The translations under genes were made by a program, and so were the position numbers. Of a DNA stretch of 64,000 nt, positions 51,341-60,674 are shown piece after piece; within the stretch, counting starts at the first letter, position 1; each line of letters begins with the position of its first letter. The stretch is from JBBQWZ01 sp038210135. GTDB taxonomy: Bacteria; Acidobacteriota; Terriglobia; Bryobacterales; Bryobacteraceae. Under the pieces are notes generated by a model, which had not been told where the DNA came from, ran no database searches, and saw only the letters and a list, made by a program, of their open reading frames with translations. The stretch covers positions 94,587 through 158,586 of the forward strand of contig JBBQWZ010000006.1 of NCBI GenBank assembly GCA_038210135.1. Reading direction: 5' to 3'.

Positions 51341-51349
51341 TCGTCGGTT

Positions 51350-51817
51350 ATGAGGACGAAGCTCTGCGTGATCGCGATTGTGACTCTGGCCGGTTGCGGA
51401 GCGGAGCCGAAGGTCGGGCCGGCGACCGCGACCAAGAAAGACTCTCCCAAACCCGCGGACGAAACCCGCCGTTTTCCCAAAACCAATTTCGTCGACTCAA
51501 AAGTAGTCGATCGGGGGCTACTTGGCAAATCGTTCATGCCGGGAGGCACTCTGGCGACGTACAAGAAGGGTGCGACCGAATACCAGCTGTTCCTTGCCAA
51601 GACCCGAACGCCGACTAACGCCGCCATCTTGTTGTCGGATTGGCAAAAAGCGCTGAGTGGCGCGAAGCTGATTCCGTCGTTCGGCGGTTATTTCGGTTTG
51701 GATGCCGAAAAGCCGGTCTTTGTTTTCGCCAAAGGCGACTGGATCGCGGGCATCGCGGGTCTACCTGAAAAAGAAGCCGATATCGTGGCTCGTACGTTTG
51801 CAGCGTTGCTGAATTAA
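51350..51817 (+). CDS. Small lipoprotein of unknown function
   Basis: A 155-residue protein. The N-terminus LCVIAIVTLAGCGAE has a lipobox. A charged linker follows, then a compact domain (LLSDWQKALSGAKLIPSFGGYFGLD, KPVFVFAKGDWIAGIAGLPEKEAD). The family is not recognised. ATG 51350 fits the lipoprotein signal; earlier in-frame codons do not. Confidence 0.6.
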   Translation: MRTKLCVIAIVTLAGCGAEPKVGPATATKKDSPKPADETRRFPKTNFVDSKVVDRGLLGKSFMPGGTLATYKKGATEYQLFLAKTRTPTNAAILLSDWQKALSGAKLIPSFGGYFGLDAEKPVFVFAKGDWIAGIAGLPEKEADIVARTFAALLN

Positions 51818-51829
51818 ACCGAGGCTAAA

Positions 51830-52204
51830 CTAAACCAACCCGACGGTTTCGACGTGGCCGTGGTGGTCGCAGTGGCCTTCGTGCGGATGATGGAGATGCC
51901 CATCGACGAGGTAATCCACGTGGTCGCCGTGCGGCACGGCCGGATGGCCGCATTCCGGGCCGTGGACATGCTCAACCGGGTGTGCGGCGCATTCGTGGTC
52001 CGGCGTGCAGGCGGCGGGGTGCGCGTCCGAAACTTCCAACACATGCTCGTCCACGTGATCGCCGTGCGGATGGTGGATGTGGCCGTTGTGGAGGTAATCC
52101 ACGTGGTCCGCATGTTTGATCGCCGGATGCCCGCAGCCCTCGCCATGAACATGCGGGTGCCCGCCATGGACTTTGTGCGGATCGTTGCGCATTGGGTTCT
52201 TCAT
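51830..52204 (-). CDS. Histidine-rich metal-binding protein with tandem repeat
   Basis: A 124-residue protein with 31 histidines, plus Asp, Glu and four Cys. Two 33-residue units (about residues 18-50 and 79-111) match at 23 of 33 positions; each has CGHPA, DHVDYL and a GHxHHPH run. It has no signal peptide or membrane helix. It follows the SmtB-type repressor gene by 37 bases and faces the zinc-type P1B ATPase, so it is probably a cytosolic zinc buffer or chaperone for the exporter. ATG 52204 is preceded by AGAGGA; GTG 52207 is an alternative. Confidence 0.8.
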   Translation of the reverse strand: MKNPMRNDPHKVHGGHPHVHGEGCGHPAIKHADHVDYLHNGHIHHPHGDHVDEHVLEVSDAHPAACTPDHECAAHPVEHVHGPECGHPAVPHGDHVDYLVDGHLHHPHEGHCDHHGHVETVGLV

Positions 52205-52247
52205 CACAATCCTCTTCAGTCAGCTTTCTTCCAGGATCGCCCAGTTC

Positions 52248-52610
52248 CTAGCGTCGCGCGGCTTTGGCTTCCGGTGCGCGTTTCTTAGGGCGCGGCGGCT
52301 CCGCGGCATGCGCCAGTGCGTTCTCGACGAGGCTTGCGATGTGCTCGTCGGCTAGCGCGTAATAGATGTGCTTTCCCTCGCGGCGTCGCGAGACGATTTC
52401 CTCGCCGCGCAGAATCCGCAAGCGTTGGGACACACTGGAAAGCTGTTCGCCGCCCGCCAGTTCCGACACGCAAGCTTCCCCTCGCGCCAGTACAGTCAGT
52501 AGGCGCAGGCGCGGCGGATCGCCGATGGCGCGAAAGAGCCGGGCCGCCCGCTCCAGCGCTTCTTCCGAAACGTCCACTGAACGGAGCGGATGTTTGTGGC
52601 TACACTTCAT
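52248..52610 (-). CDS. SmtB/CzrA-type zinc-sensing ArsR-family repressor
   Basis: A 120-residue winged-helix repressor. The recognition helix region is LAGGEQLSSVSQRLRILRGEEIVSRRREGKHIYYAL with family residues throughout. The alpha5 metal site is exactly spaced: Asp88, His90, His101, Glu104 (D-x-H-x10-H-x2-E), as in the zinc sensor SmtB. The alpha3N cysteine pattern of cadmium or arsenic sensors is absent. It probably binds the palindrome at 52614-52629, shutting off both itself and the ATPase until zinc is high. Confidence 0.9.
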   Translation of the reverse strand: MKCSHKHPLRSVDVSEEALERAARLFRAIGDPPRLRLLTVLARGEACVSELAGGEQLSSVSQRLRILRGEEIVSRRREGKHIYYALADEHIASLVENALAHAAEPPRPKKRAPEAKAARR

Positions 52611-52613
52611 CAG

Positions 52614-52629
52614 TTATTCAAGTGTATAA
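52614..52629. promoter_or_regulatory. Zinc operator overlapping divergent promoters
   Basis: TTATTCAAGTGTATAA is an imperfect palindrome (TTAT-n-CA-nn-TG-n-ATAA), the pattern bound by SmtB/CzrA-type repressors. It overlaps the plus-strand TATAAT at 52625-52630 (for the ATPase) and the minus-strand TATACA at 52623-52628 (for the repressor). A repressor bound here would block both. Confidence 0.75.
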
Positions 52630-52637
52630 TGATCCTA

Positions 52638-54788
52638 GTGAGCACGTCAAACACACGATCCGAGTATCGAATTCGCGGAATGGATTGCGCCGAGGAAGTC
52701 TCGCTGTTGCGCCGCGCGTTGAGCGGAAAGCCCGGCGTTTACGAGCTATCTTTCGACGTGGTCCGCGCCAAAATGGTAGTCGAGCACGACGTCGCCCGTC
52801 TGGATTCGGGCGCCATCGCGAAAGCAGTTCAGTCCGCTGGAATGCGCGCGGAGCCATGGACGGAAGCGGCCACGGCGGCTTCGCCATGGCGCGCGAACGT
52901 GCGCATCTGGCTGACTTTGGCCAGCGGAATTCTGGCCGCCACCGGATCCTTGATCAACGCGCACGGCGATGTGACGGCATTGTTCGCCGCGCATGCTGAA
53001 AATTCACTCTGGGCGATGGTCTGCTTCGCCGGTGCGATCGTGGCCGGGATGATTTATTCCGCACCCAAGGCATGGGCCGCCGTCCGCTCGGCGCGTCCGG
53101 AGATGAACGTCCTCGTCTGTGTCTCGATTCTCGGCGCCGGATATCTGGGCGATTGGTCGGAGGGCGCAAGCCTGGCATTCCTCTTTTCGCTCGCCGGGCT
53201 GCTAGAAGTCTGGAGCCTCGAACGCGCCCGCAATGCGGTTTCCGCGCTGATTCAGGTTGCCCCGGCCGAAGCCACCGTCGTGCACGACCACGGCGAACAT
53301 CGCATGACCATCGATCGTGTCGCGGTCGGGGAACGGGTCCGCATTCGTCCAGGCGAGCGTGTGCCCTGCGATGGCGATGTCCTATCCGGCGGATCGAGCG
53401 TGGACCAGGCATTGATCACGGGCGAATCCGTGCCGATCTGGAAAGAAGCCGGGGACGCCGTATTCGCCGGAACCATGAACACGGAAGGTTCGCTCGATAT
53501 CCGCGTGACGAAGGCGTCAGAAGATACGACGCTGGCGCGGATCGTGCGCATGGTCTCCGATTCCGGATCCCGCCGTTCGCCTAGCGAACATTTCGTCGAG
53601 AAGTTTTCGCGCGTCTACACGCCGGTGGTGATGATTTTCGCAATGCTGGTGGCCGTGCTGCCGCCGCTGTTCCTGGGCGGCGCGTGGGCACACTGGTTCT
53701 ATCAGGGGATGGTGATTCTGCTGATCTCATGCCCGTGCGCGCTAGTCATTTCGACGCCCGTCAGCGTCGTGGCGGCACTGGCCGCGGCCGCGCACGACGG
53801 CATTTTGGTGAAAGGCGGCGTATTTCTTGAGCAGATGGCAAAGTTGCGCGCGATCGCGTTCGACAAGACCGGCGTCCTGACGCGCGGCGAGCCGGCGGTG
53901 GACCGCTTTATTCCGACTGCGGGCCGCTCGGAGATCGAAGTCCTGCAAATGCTGGTGAGCTTAGAGGGCCAGAGCGAACATCCACTGGCCCGCGCCATTG
54001 TGAAGTATGCGGCGGCGCGGGGGATCACCCCCAAAGCGACGGGCGAATTCTACGTTCTGCGTGGGCTGGGCGCGGAAGCGGAGATCGGCGACCGAGCTTT
54101 TTGGGCCGGCAGCCATCGCATGCTAGTGACCAAGGGCTTGGATTCGGACGAGACGCGTCGTTTGGCGGCCGACCTCGATTTAGGCGGCCGAACGGCTGTC
54201 TTCTTTGGCACAGACGACGAAGTGTGGGGGATTGCCGGACTGGCGGATCCGCTCCGCGCGGAGGCTCCGGCTGCTATCGATTCGCTGCGATCATTGGGCG
54301 TCGAGCGCCTGGTGATGTTGACTGGTGACAATGATCGAGCCGCTCAAGACGCCGCCCGGAATGCAGGGCTGGATGACGCAAAAGGCGAGCTGCTTCCCGA
54401 AGACAAAGCGACCCAAATCACGAGCCTGCAAGCGGCGTTTGGAAAAGTGGCAATGGTCGGCGATGGCGTCAACGACGCGCTGGCGCTGGCGGCCGCCGAT
54501 GTCGGCATCGCCCTGGGCCGACGCGCCACAGACGTTGCGCTCGAAACCGCCGACGTGGTTCTGATGTCCGACGACTTGCGCAAGATTCCGCTGCTGCTGA
54601 AGCACGCCCGGCGGACCGCGGGGGTGATCCGCCAGAACGTCGTTTTCGCGCTGGCCTTAAAGGCCGTCTTTCTGGTCGTGGCCCTGTTCGGACTGGCGAC
54701 GTTGTGGATGGCGGTTGCGGCCGATATGGGCGCGACTCTGCTCGTTACCTTGAACGGGCTGCGTCTGATGCGGATCCGCAACCCCTAA
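52638..54788 (+). CDS. zntA: P1B-type zinc/cadmium-exporting ATPase (ZntA-like)
   Basis: A 716-residue metal pump. The N-terminal HMA domain has GMDCAEEV, a single Cys with acidic residues in place of the usual CxxC. Membrane metal site SCPCALV, phosphorylation site DKTGVLT, SEHPLARAI and GDGVNDALAL follow. The last helices have KAVFLVVALF and AVAADMGATLLVTLN, whose Lys and Asp are conserved in the Zn/Cd/Pb group. GTG 52638 is chosen as start since it lies seven bases after TATAAT; ATG 52629 would overlap that box. Confidence 0.92.
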   Translation: MSTSNTRSEYRIRGMDCAEEVSLLRRALSGKPGVYELSFDVVRAKMVVEHDVARLDSGAIAKAVQSAGMRAEPWTEAATAASPWRANVRIWLTLASGILAATGSLINAHGDVTALFAAHAENSLWAMVCFAGAIVAGMIYSAPKAWAAVRSARPEMNVLVCVSILGAGYLGDWSEGASLAFLFSLAGLLEVWSLERARNAVSALIQVAPAEATVVHDHGEHRMTIDRVAVGERVRIRPGERVPCDGDVLSGGSSVDQALITGESVPIWKEAGDAVFAGTMNTEGSLDIRVTKASEDTTLARIVRMVSDSGSRRSPSEHFVEKFSRVYTPVVMIFAMLVAVLPPLFLGGAWAHWFYQGMVILLISCPCALVISTPVSVVAALAAAAHDGILVKGGVFLEQMAKLRAIAFDKTGVLTRGEPAVDRFIPTAGRSEIEVLQMLVSLEGQSEHPLARAIVKYAAARGITPKATGEFYVLRGLGAEAEIGDRAFWAGSHRMLVTKGLDSDETRRLAADLDLGGRTAVFFGTDDEVWGIAGLADPLRAEAPAAIDSLRSLGVERLVMLTGDNDRAAQDAARNAGLDDAKGELLPEDKATQITSLQAAFGKVAMVGDGVNDALALAAADVGIALGRRATDVALETADVVLMSDDLRKIPLLLKHARRTAGVIRQNVVFALALKAVFLVVALFGLATLWMAVAADMGATLLVTLNGLRLMRIRNP

Positions 54789-54792
54789 GATT

Positions 54793-57700
54793 CTACGGCA
54801 CGAACCACGAGCCGATGGTTTGCCAACCGGATACCTTCCCTGGATTATCCGAGGCGTACCCGTAGACGAACTTCTGACCTGAATAGCCCGGTTTGAAAGT
54901 CACCGCGAGGCTCACGACCATAGTGTTCCCAGAGGTGGAGGTGGTCGATGCGCCCAGATCGATGCTGCATTGGCCGTTCGAAGCAATTCCGGCTGTACCC
55001 ACCAGGAACGGACCGGTCGCATTGTTACCCGCGTCGTTGATCAGGAACAGCGCGTTCGAAGATCGCGTGTACCAGTAAGAACAGGATGGGGCCTTGTTCA
55101 GCGAAGGGCTGATTTGGCCGTATACCGTCGCCAGATCGGCGAATCCGTTGCCGTCCGAGAACTGGAAGCTGAACACCTGCGAAGTGCCGGTTCCGCTTGC
55201 CGGAACGACTCCGGTCACGGTCGGAGGCTGATTGCTGGCGCCGACCGTCCAGGTTCCGAGGCGCTGCCAGCCTGTCAATGCTCCCGCGTTGTCCTGCGCG
55301 AAAGCGTAGGTCAGTTTTGATCCCGAGTAGCTGCTGTTAAACGTAATGGCGAGGTTCAGGGTGATATTGTTCCCAAGTCCGGAGATGGAGGAGCTCGCAA
55401 GACTCACGGAACACTGACTGTTCTGCGCGGTCCCCGGAATCCCAAGCGTGTAGGGCCCGAAAGCGTCATTGCCCGCGTCGTTCAACACGTAGATGGTATT
55501 GGTCGAAAGCGTGTACCAGAGCGCGCATCGCGGGATGGCGTTGAGCGAAGGGGTGATTTGAATGAAGAGGGTGTTCAGATCCGTATACCCGTTGGGATCA
55601 GAAAACGAAAAGCTGAACAATTGCGACAAGCCGGCTCCGCTATACGGGATAATTCCCGTGACAGACGGTGGTTGATTGGCGGATACAGTGCTCCAGGTTC
55701 CGAGCAGCGCCCAACCGCTACTGAGTCCGCCGGAATTGGCGGCTCGCCCGTAGATATTCTTTCCGCCGACGAAGGCGACTTTGAAGGTGACTGATAGATT
55801 GATGGTGAGCGTGGTGCCTGATCCGGCAGCAGTCGAACTGCCCGTATTGATCGAGCATTGGCTGTTCTGCAGCGAGGTACCGGAGCCGAAGGTGGCGGAC
55901 CCAGCCGAGCCTGTACCCGCATCGTTGGTCAAGGTGACGACGCCGTTTAATGGGTTGTAACTGGCGAAGCAACCATAGGGTGCGTTCAGAACCGACTGGA
56001 ACTGCATGTCTGTCGAAATTAGATTTCCGTATCCCGACGCGTCGGAAAAGCGGAACTGGAAAGTCTGCGCGGTACCCGTTCCAGACGCGGGCGAGACCGA
56101 CAAAGTGGTCGGCGGCGTGGAGGCGGATTGCCGGATCGCGGCTACGAACGCATCGTAGCTTCTGGACATCGCGAGCTGATAGACTCCGCCGGTTACGGGG
56201 AGGTTAGTGGATGCTGTGTAGCCGGTGACGAACGCGTTGCTGGAAGCGTCGATCGCGAGCGCCGTGATCACGTCTTCGCCGGAGCCTCCGAGGTAGGTTG
56301 CAAACGACAGCGTTGCTCCCGTGGGGGAGACGGCGGCCACGAAGCCGTCCCGGCCGCCCGTGTTTGTAGCTTGCGTAGGGCTTTGCGTGGGGAACGTGGT
56401 CGAGTCCGTGTATCCCGCAATCCAAGCCAAACCTGCCGTACTGACGCGAATCGCGGTCGCGATATCGTTGCCCGTACCGCCAATGAACGTGGAGTAGACG
56501 ATCCCATTGCCGGCCGGGTTCACTTTCGTCACGAACGCGTCATACGAACCTTTCCAGGTGGTCTGAAACGCTCCGCTGGTTACCGGGTAATCAGACGAAA
56601 AGGTGCTGCCGGTGACATAGGCGTTACCACTGATGTCTACCGCCACGCCGAACGCCTGGTCGGCACTGGTTCCGCCGAGATAGGTCGAATACACCAGCGC
56701 GGATCCGCTGCTGTTCAGCTTGGCGACAAAGGCGTCTGAGTTTCCGGCGCGGGATGCCTGGTAGGCGTTCACTACAGGAAAGTCCACGGAGTCCGTCTGG
56801 CCTGCCACATAAGCATTCCCCGCCGTGTCGATGGCGATGCCGTTAATGACGTCAATGCCGGCTCCGCCGAGGTAAGTGCAATAGACCAAGGAGGTTCCGC
56901 TAGCAGAAAGTTTGGCGACCCAGCCGTCATAGAAGCCGCCTTTGTGGGTCGCCTGAGCCGCGCCCGCCGTCACGGGAAACGCCGTCGAATCGGTATATCC
57001 GGCGACGAACGCGTTGCCGCTCGTATCTACCGCGATCGCGGTTCCCATTTCGTTGCCGGTGCCGCCGAGATAGGTCGAGTAAACCAAGGCGTTTCCGGAT
57101 GCGTTCAGCTTGGCGACAAAGGCGTCCGCGTTGCCCGGCGCGGTTGTGCGAAGCGCCCCGTTCGTGACAGGGAAGTTGACCGAGTAGGTCTGGCCAGTAA
57201 CGTATGCGTTTCCGCTGGCGTCGATGGCAATCGCTCGAGCCGTGTCGTTGCCCGTTCCTCCCAGGTAGGTGGAGTACAGAATGGCGGTGCCGGTCGAATT
57301 CAATTTAGTAACGAAGATGTCTTTGCTGCCTTGATACGTTTGCACTGGGCCGACTTTCGGAAAGTCGATCGAATAGGTATCTCCGGCGATATAGGTGTTT
57401 CCTGACGCGTCCACGGCAATCGCATAGGCGGATTCGGTATTCGAGCCGCCCAGGTAAGTGGCGAAGCTCAATACCGGATCGATCGTCAACGGAAACCGAG
57501 GGTCGTAGGGACTGACGGCAAATGACACCATGCCTGCCTGGAGCGAAAATCGACCGGAAATTTCGTGGCGGACGCCAGAGATTATCTGATACACCACCGG
57601 ACGATGCTGTCGGATTTCTCCGGTCGAAGTTGTGATTAGCAAGTCGCCATTCGGCGCAAGGGTAAGACCCGGTGCGCCATCAAACGACATGCGAATGCGG

Positions 57701-58143
57701 TTTGGATCGGCCCCAGGCTGCACAATGAAGTCAAATTCGAGACGTTTGTTGATGCCGTAGTACACCAGATCAATGCCGGGGTATAAATCCTTTGCGCGAA
57801 TTCGGCCGAAGGTCCGCGCGGTCCTCCAGTTCTGTGGATCGTTTCCCACGATCGAATTGGAACGGCCGGGCAACGGTTCTTCGGGATGCAGCGTCACGCC
57901 GCGGTTGGCACCGTCAAAAGTCTGCAGAATCATCAGGCCCGACGATGTTCTCGACCTGAAACCAGTCGGCTCGACTTGAATCGCCATTCCGGGTGTGCGC
58001 GCCAGGAAACCAGCCGGCGTTTCCTCGAACGCCAGGGGGAGGGCTAACAAATCGACCGTGGAATGACCGGCCGCGAATCCGGGGCAGGCAGACAAGACGA
58101 CCGCTAAGACAATCAGTACGACAGGATTACGACGTTGCTTCAT
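54793..58143 (-). CDS. Large SBBP-repeat surface protein with three C-terminal Ig-like modules
   Basis: A 1116-residue exported protein (VVLIVLAVVLSACPGFAA, possibly a lipoprotein). Residues of about 28-226 are the N-terminal domain that precedes SBBP repeats (DLVYYGINKRLEFDFIV). Residues of about 227-674 hold seven repeats of about 64 residues, each with YSTYLGGTGND, AIAVDASGNAYVTG and DAFVAKLN, a beta-propeller. Residues of about 675-1116 are three modules of about 146 residues (PASGTGTSQVFSFQFSD ... SGWQTIGSW). It is likely to be surface-exposed; the ligand is unknown. It ends four bases from the ATPase stop. Confidence 0.88.
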   Translation of the reverse strand: MKQRRNPVVLIVLAVVLSACPGFAAGHSTVDLLALPLAFEETPAGFLARTPGMAIQVEPTGFRSRTSSGLMILQTFDGANRGVTLHPEEPLPGRSNSIVGNDPQNWRTARTFGRIRAKDLYPGIDLVYYGINKRLEFDFIVQPGADPNRIRMSFDGAPGLTLAPNGDLLITTSTGEIRQHRPVVYQIISGVRHEISGRFSLQAGMVSFAVSPYDPRFPLTIDPVLSFATYLGGSNTESAYAIAVDASGNTYIAGDTYSIDFPKVGPVQTYQGSKDIFVTKLNSTGTAILYSTYLGGTGNDTARAIAIDASGNAYVTGQTYSVNFPVTNGALRTTAPGNADAFVAKLNASGNALVYSTYLGGTGNEMGTAIAVDTSGNAFVAGYTDSTAFPVTAGAAQATHKGGFYDGWVAKLSASGTSLVYCTYLGGAGIDVINGIAIDTAGNAYVAGQTDSVDFPVVNAYQASRAGNSDAFVAKLNSSGSALVYSTYLGGTSADQAFGVAVDISGNAYVTGSTFSSDYPVTSGAFQTTWKGSYDAFVTKVNPAGNGIVYSTFIGGTGNDIATAIRVSTAGLAWIAGYTDSTTFPTQSPTQATNTGGRDGFVAAVSPTGATLSFATYLGGSGEDVITALAIDASSNAFVTGYTASTNLPVTGGVYQLAMSRSYDAFVAAIRQSASTPPTTLSVSPASGTGTAQTFQFRFSDASGYGNLISTDMQFQSVLNAPYGCFASYNPLNGVVTLTNDAGTGSAGSATFGSGTSLQNSQCSINTGSSTAAGSGTTLTINLSVTFKVAFVGGKNIYGRAANSGGLSSGWALLGTWSTVSANQPPSVTGIIPYSGAGLSQLFSFSFSDPNGYTDLNTLFIQITPSLNAIPRCALWYTLSTNTIYVLNDAGNDAFGPYTLGIPGTAQNSQCSVSLASSSISGLGNNITLNLAITFNSSYSGSKLTYAFAQDNAGALTGWQRLGTWTVGASNQPPTVTGVVPASGTGTSQVFSFQFSDGNGFADLATVYGQISPSLNKAPSCSYWYTRSSNALFLINDAGNNATGPFLVGTAGIASNGQCSIDLGASTTSTSGNTMVVSLAVTFKPGYSGQKFVYGYASDNPGKVSGWQTIGSWFVP

Positions 58144-58204
58144 ACCGTTCTAATGAACGGCAATTGTGGTGCAAGTCTTCAAGCTCCGAAGCCTGGGATA
58201 ACCC

Positions 58205-60442
58205 TTATCGAGCTAGTGTCCCGAGAATATCCCTCTGCCTATTCCAGTCCGGGGGCTCGGCACCGAGGATGTGATGGACGAAGAAGTCGTAGCGCTTCCG
58301 GTCGCCATACGGACCACCGTTCGAGTGCCCTACGTTCGGCAGCACAATCAGGTCAAAGGTCTTGTTGGCTTTGATCAACGCGGCGACTACCTGCATGGTG
58401 GAAGCCGGGTCCACGTTGGTGTCGAGTTCGCCGACCGATAAGAGAAGCTTGCCCTCCAGCTTCGCCGCATTTTCGGAATTGGAGCAGGCGATATATTCGG
58501 GTCCGAGGGGCCATCCCATGAACTGCTCGTTCCAGGAGATCTTGTCCATCCGATTGTCGTGGCAGCCGCATGAGGATACGGCGACTTTGTAGAACTCCGG
58601 ATGGAAGAGCAGCGCTGCCAGGGAATTCTGACCTCCTGCCGAATGCCCATAAATGCCGACAGTATGGATGTCGTACCAGGGGAACTTGGCGGCAGCGGCT
58701 TTGTGCCAGAGAATGCGATCCGGGAAACCGGCATCGGCGAGGTTCTTCCACGAGACGTCGTGGAACGCCTTGGAGCGATTGGAGGTGCCCATTCCATCAA
58801 TTTGCGCGACGATGAAGCCGAGTTCGGCGAGGGCTTGCATTTCGTAATACGGGCGGAAGGTCTTCGGCACGAAGGAGTCGTGTGGTCCGGCGTAGATGTA
58901 TTCGATGACGGGATATTTCTTGGCGGGATCGAAGTGGGACGGCTTCCACATCACACCCCAGATGCTGGTCTGGCCGTCGCGGGCGGTTGAGGTGAAGACG
59001 TCCGGAGACCTCCAGCCGCTGGCGAGTAGCGATTGGATGTCGCAGCGCTCGATTTCGGTGACGGTGCCCCCGTCGGACGTGCGGCGGAGCAGGGAGACAG
59101 GAGGCAGGTCCACGCGGGAATAGGTATCGACGAAGTACGCCATGTCGGAAGAGAAGCTGGTGGCGTGGTTGGCGTTACCTTCGGTGAACGCGCGCAAGCC
59201 GGTGCCGTCGAAATTGATGCGATAGAGGTGTGTGAAATAGGGATCGATGGCGGGGTCCATGCCGCTGGCGCGGAACCAGATCTGCCGGTTGGTATCGTCC
59301 ACTTTGTCTACGCCGCGGACCACCCAGTTGCCCTTGGTGATCTGGTTCTTCACGCGGCCGGTCGTTGCGTCGTAGAGGTACAGGTGATTCCAGCCGTCGC
59401 GTTCGGACGCCCAGATCAGTTCGCGTCCGTCGTTGACGTCATAGCGATATAGCTTGGAGTAGTAGTGAAAGTAAGTCGTCGCTTGCTCATCGACGACGGC
59501 ACGCGGAGTTCCGGTTGCCGCATCGACCTCGATGATCCGGTAAACCTGGTGGCCACGCTGGTTATAGGCGAAGTGGAATGCACGGCTGTCCTTCCTCCAG
59601 GTGGCGCGGCCAAGGGTGTAGGGATTCGGGAAAAGTGTGTTCGCAACGACGGTTTGCGTGCGGCTGCCGATGTCGAACAGCACGGGCTGGGGTAGGTCCA
59701 GCGCGTCTCCGGGTTTCGGGTATTCGCGAGTAATGTATTTGGGCTGCTCTTGGTCGGGCGGGGTGGATTGGACGTACTGAATTTTGCGGTGGTATCCAGG
59801 TAGAACGCGATAGGCGACCAGCTTCTGCGAGTTCGGGGCCCACACGAGGAATGGGGCGCTGTAGGCATTGCCTTCGGAACCGTCGTAACTGAGAGCGACG
59901 GCGGCCTTGTCGTTGCCTTTGGGGCGGAGGAAGACGTTGAAATTACGGATCAGCGCTTCCCACTTGCCGTCGGGCGAGGCAACGGGCTGACCGGCGAAGC
60001 CGGTGTCGCGATCGTTGAAGTTGGTCTTCTGGCAGGTGTAGTCGATTAGCGAGCAGCGGTAGCGGTACTCGGAGCCTTGGAAAGCGATGGTTTGGTCGTT
60101 TTGATAGGTCAGCGTCGGAATCGGAAGGTTCAGTGCCGTACGCGGTTCGCCGTCGAGCTTGGTCAGACTTGCGGCCAGCCTTTCATGGTCGAATAGCGGC
60201 AACTTCACCGCAGGGGATTTAGCGTCGACGACGAAATATTGGGATCCGCCTTTGACTGCCTTCCTGTACCAGAAGCGTGTCGTTTCATCGATCCAGGTGG
60301 CGGCTTCCGGGAGGTCGGCGACAAGGCTGGCGGTTTTTTCGCGGAGTCCGAGGGCGCGCTGGTAGTCGGCGACGGTGACTTCAGCGGTCAGCGCAAGAGG
60401 AACAAGCAAAACGGACGCGGCAAGGGCCACAGAAAAGCGCAA
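58205..60442 (-). CDS. S9-family peptidase (dipeptidyl peptidase IV-like)
   Basis: A 745-residue exported protease (MRFSVALAASVLLVPLAL). The N-terminal beta-propeller (about 60-490) carries repeated WAPNSQKLVAYR-type blades. The catalytic domain has Ser601 in GIYGHSAGGQNS (GxSxG with an unusual His), the Asp in LLSVGELDTNVDP and His in LPNVGHSNGG. Substrates are probably short peptides with penultimate proline. The start is TTG 60442 with a CGGAG ribosome site at good distance; the ATG frame nearby is different. Confidence 0.9.
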   Translation of the reverse strand: MRFSVALAASVLLVPLALTAEVTVADYQRALGLREKTASLVADLPEAATWIDETTRFWYRKAVKGGSQYFVVDAKSPAVKLPLFDHERLAASLTKLDGEPRTALNLPIPTLTYQNDQTIAFQGSEYRYRCSLIDYTCQKTNFNDRDTGFAGQPVASPDGKWEALIRNFNVFLRPKGNDKAAVALSYDGSEGNAYSAPFLVWAPNSQKLVAYRVLPGYHRKIQYVQSTPPDQEQPKYITREYPKPGDALDLPQPVLFDIGSRTQTVVANTLFPNPYTLGRATWRKDSRAFHFAYNQRGHQVYRIIEVDAATGTPRAVVDEQATTYFHYYSKLYRYDVNDGRELIWASERDGWNHLYLYDATTGRVKNQITKGNWVVRGVDKVDDTNRQIWFRASGMDPAIDPYFTHLYRINFDGTGLRAFTEGNANHATSFSSDMAYFVDTYSRVDLPPVSLLRRTSDGGTVTEIERCDIQSLLASGWRSPDVFTSTARDGQTSIWGVMWKPSHFDPAKKYPVIEYIYAGPHDSFVPKTFRPYYEMQALAELGFIVAQIDGMGTSNRSKAFHDVSWKNLADAGFPDRILWHKAAAAKFPWYDIHTVGIYGHSAGGQNSLAALLFHPEFYKVAVSSCGCHDNRMDKISWNEQFMGWPLGPEYIACSNSENAAKLEGKLLLSVGELDTNVDPASTMQVVAALIKANKTFDLIVLPNVGHSNGGPYGDRKRYDFFVHHILGAEPPDWNRQRDILGTLAR

Positions 60443-60674
60443 GAGGCATCTCCGGATGACGAAATTTTGTAGTTCTTACTTTACTGTAGGTTTCGTCGTA
60501 GAGCGATTCGAAGATGGTGACGCGGCTCCCGCGACGGGGGCGGGTCCGGCTCCGTTTCACGGAACGGCGATCAGGCGGCGCCGGGATTAGGCCAGTGCGA
60601 ATACGGGGGAAATTGCTTGAAGGCTTTGAGCGTTCCACAACTCTTGGCCAACCGGAGTCTGTCACAGTAGGGAT

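Noticed and set aside
52590..52637. Upstream in-frame start extension of the zinc ATPase
   Set aside because: It would place the start inside or before the TATAAT box and operator, and into the divergent repressor gene.
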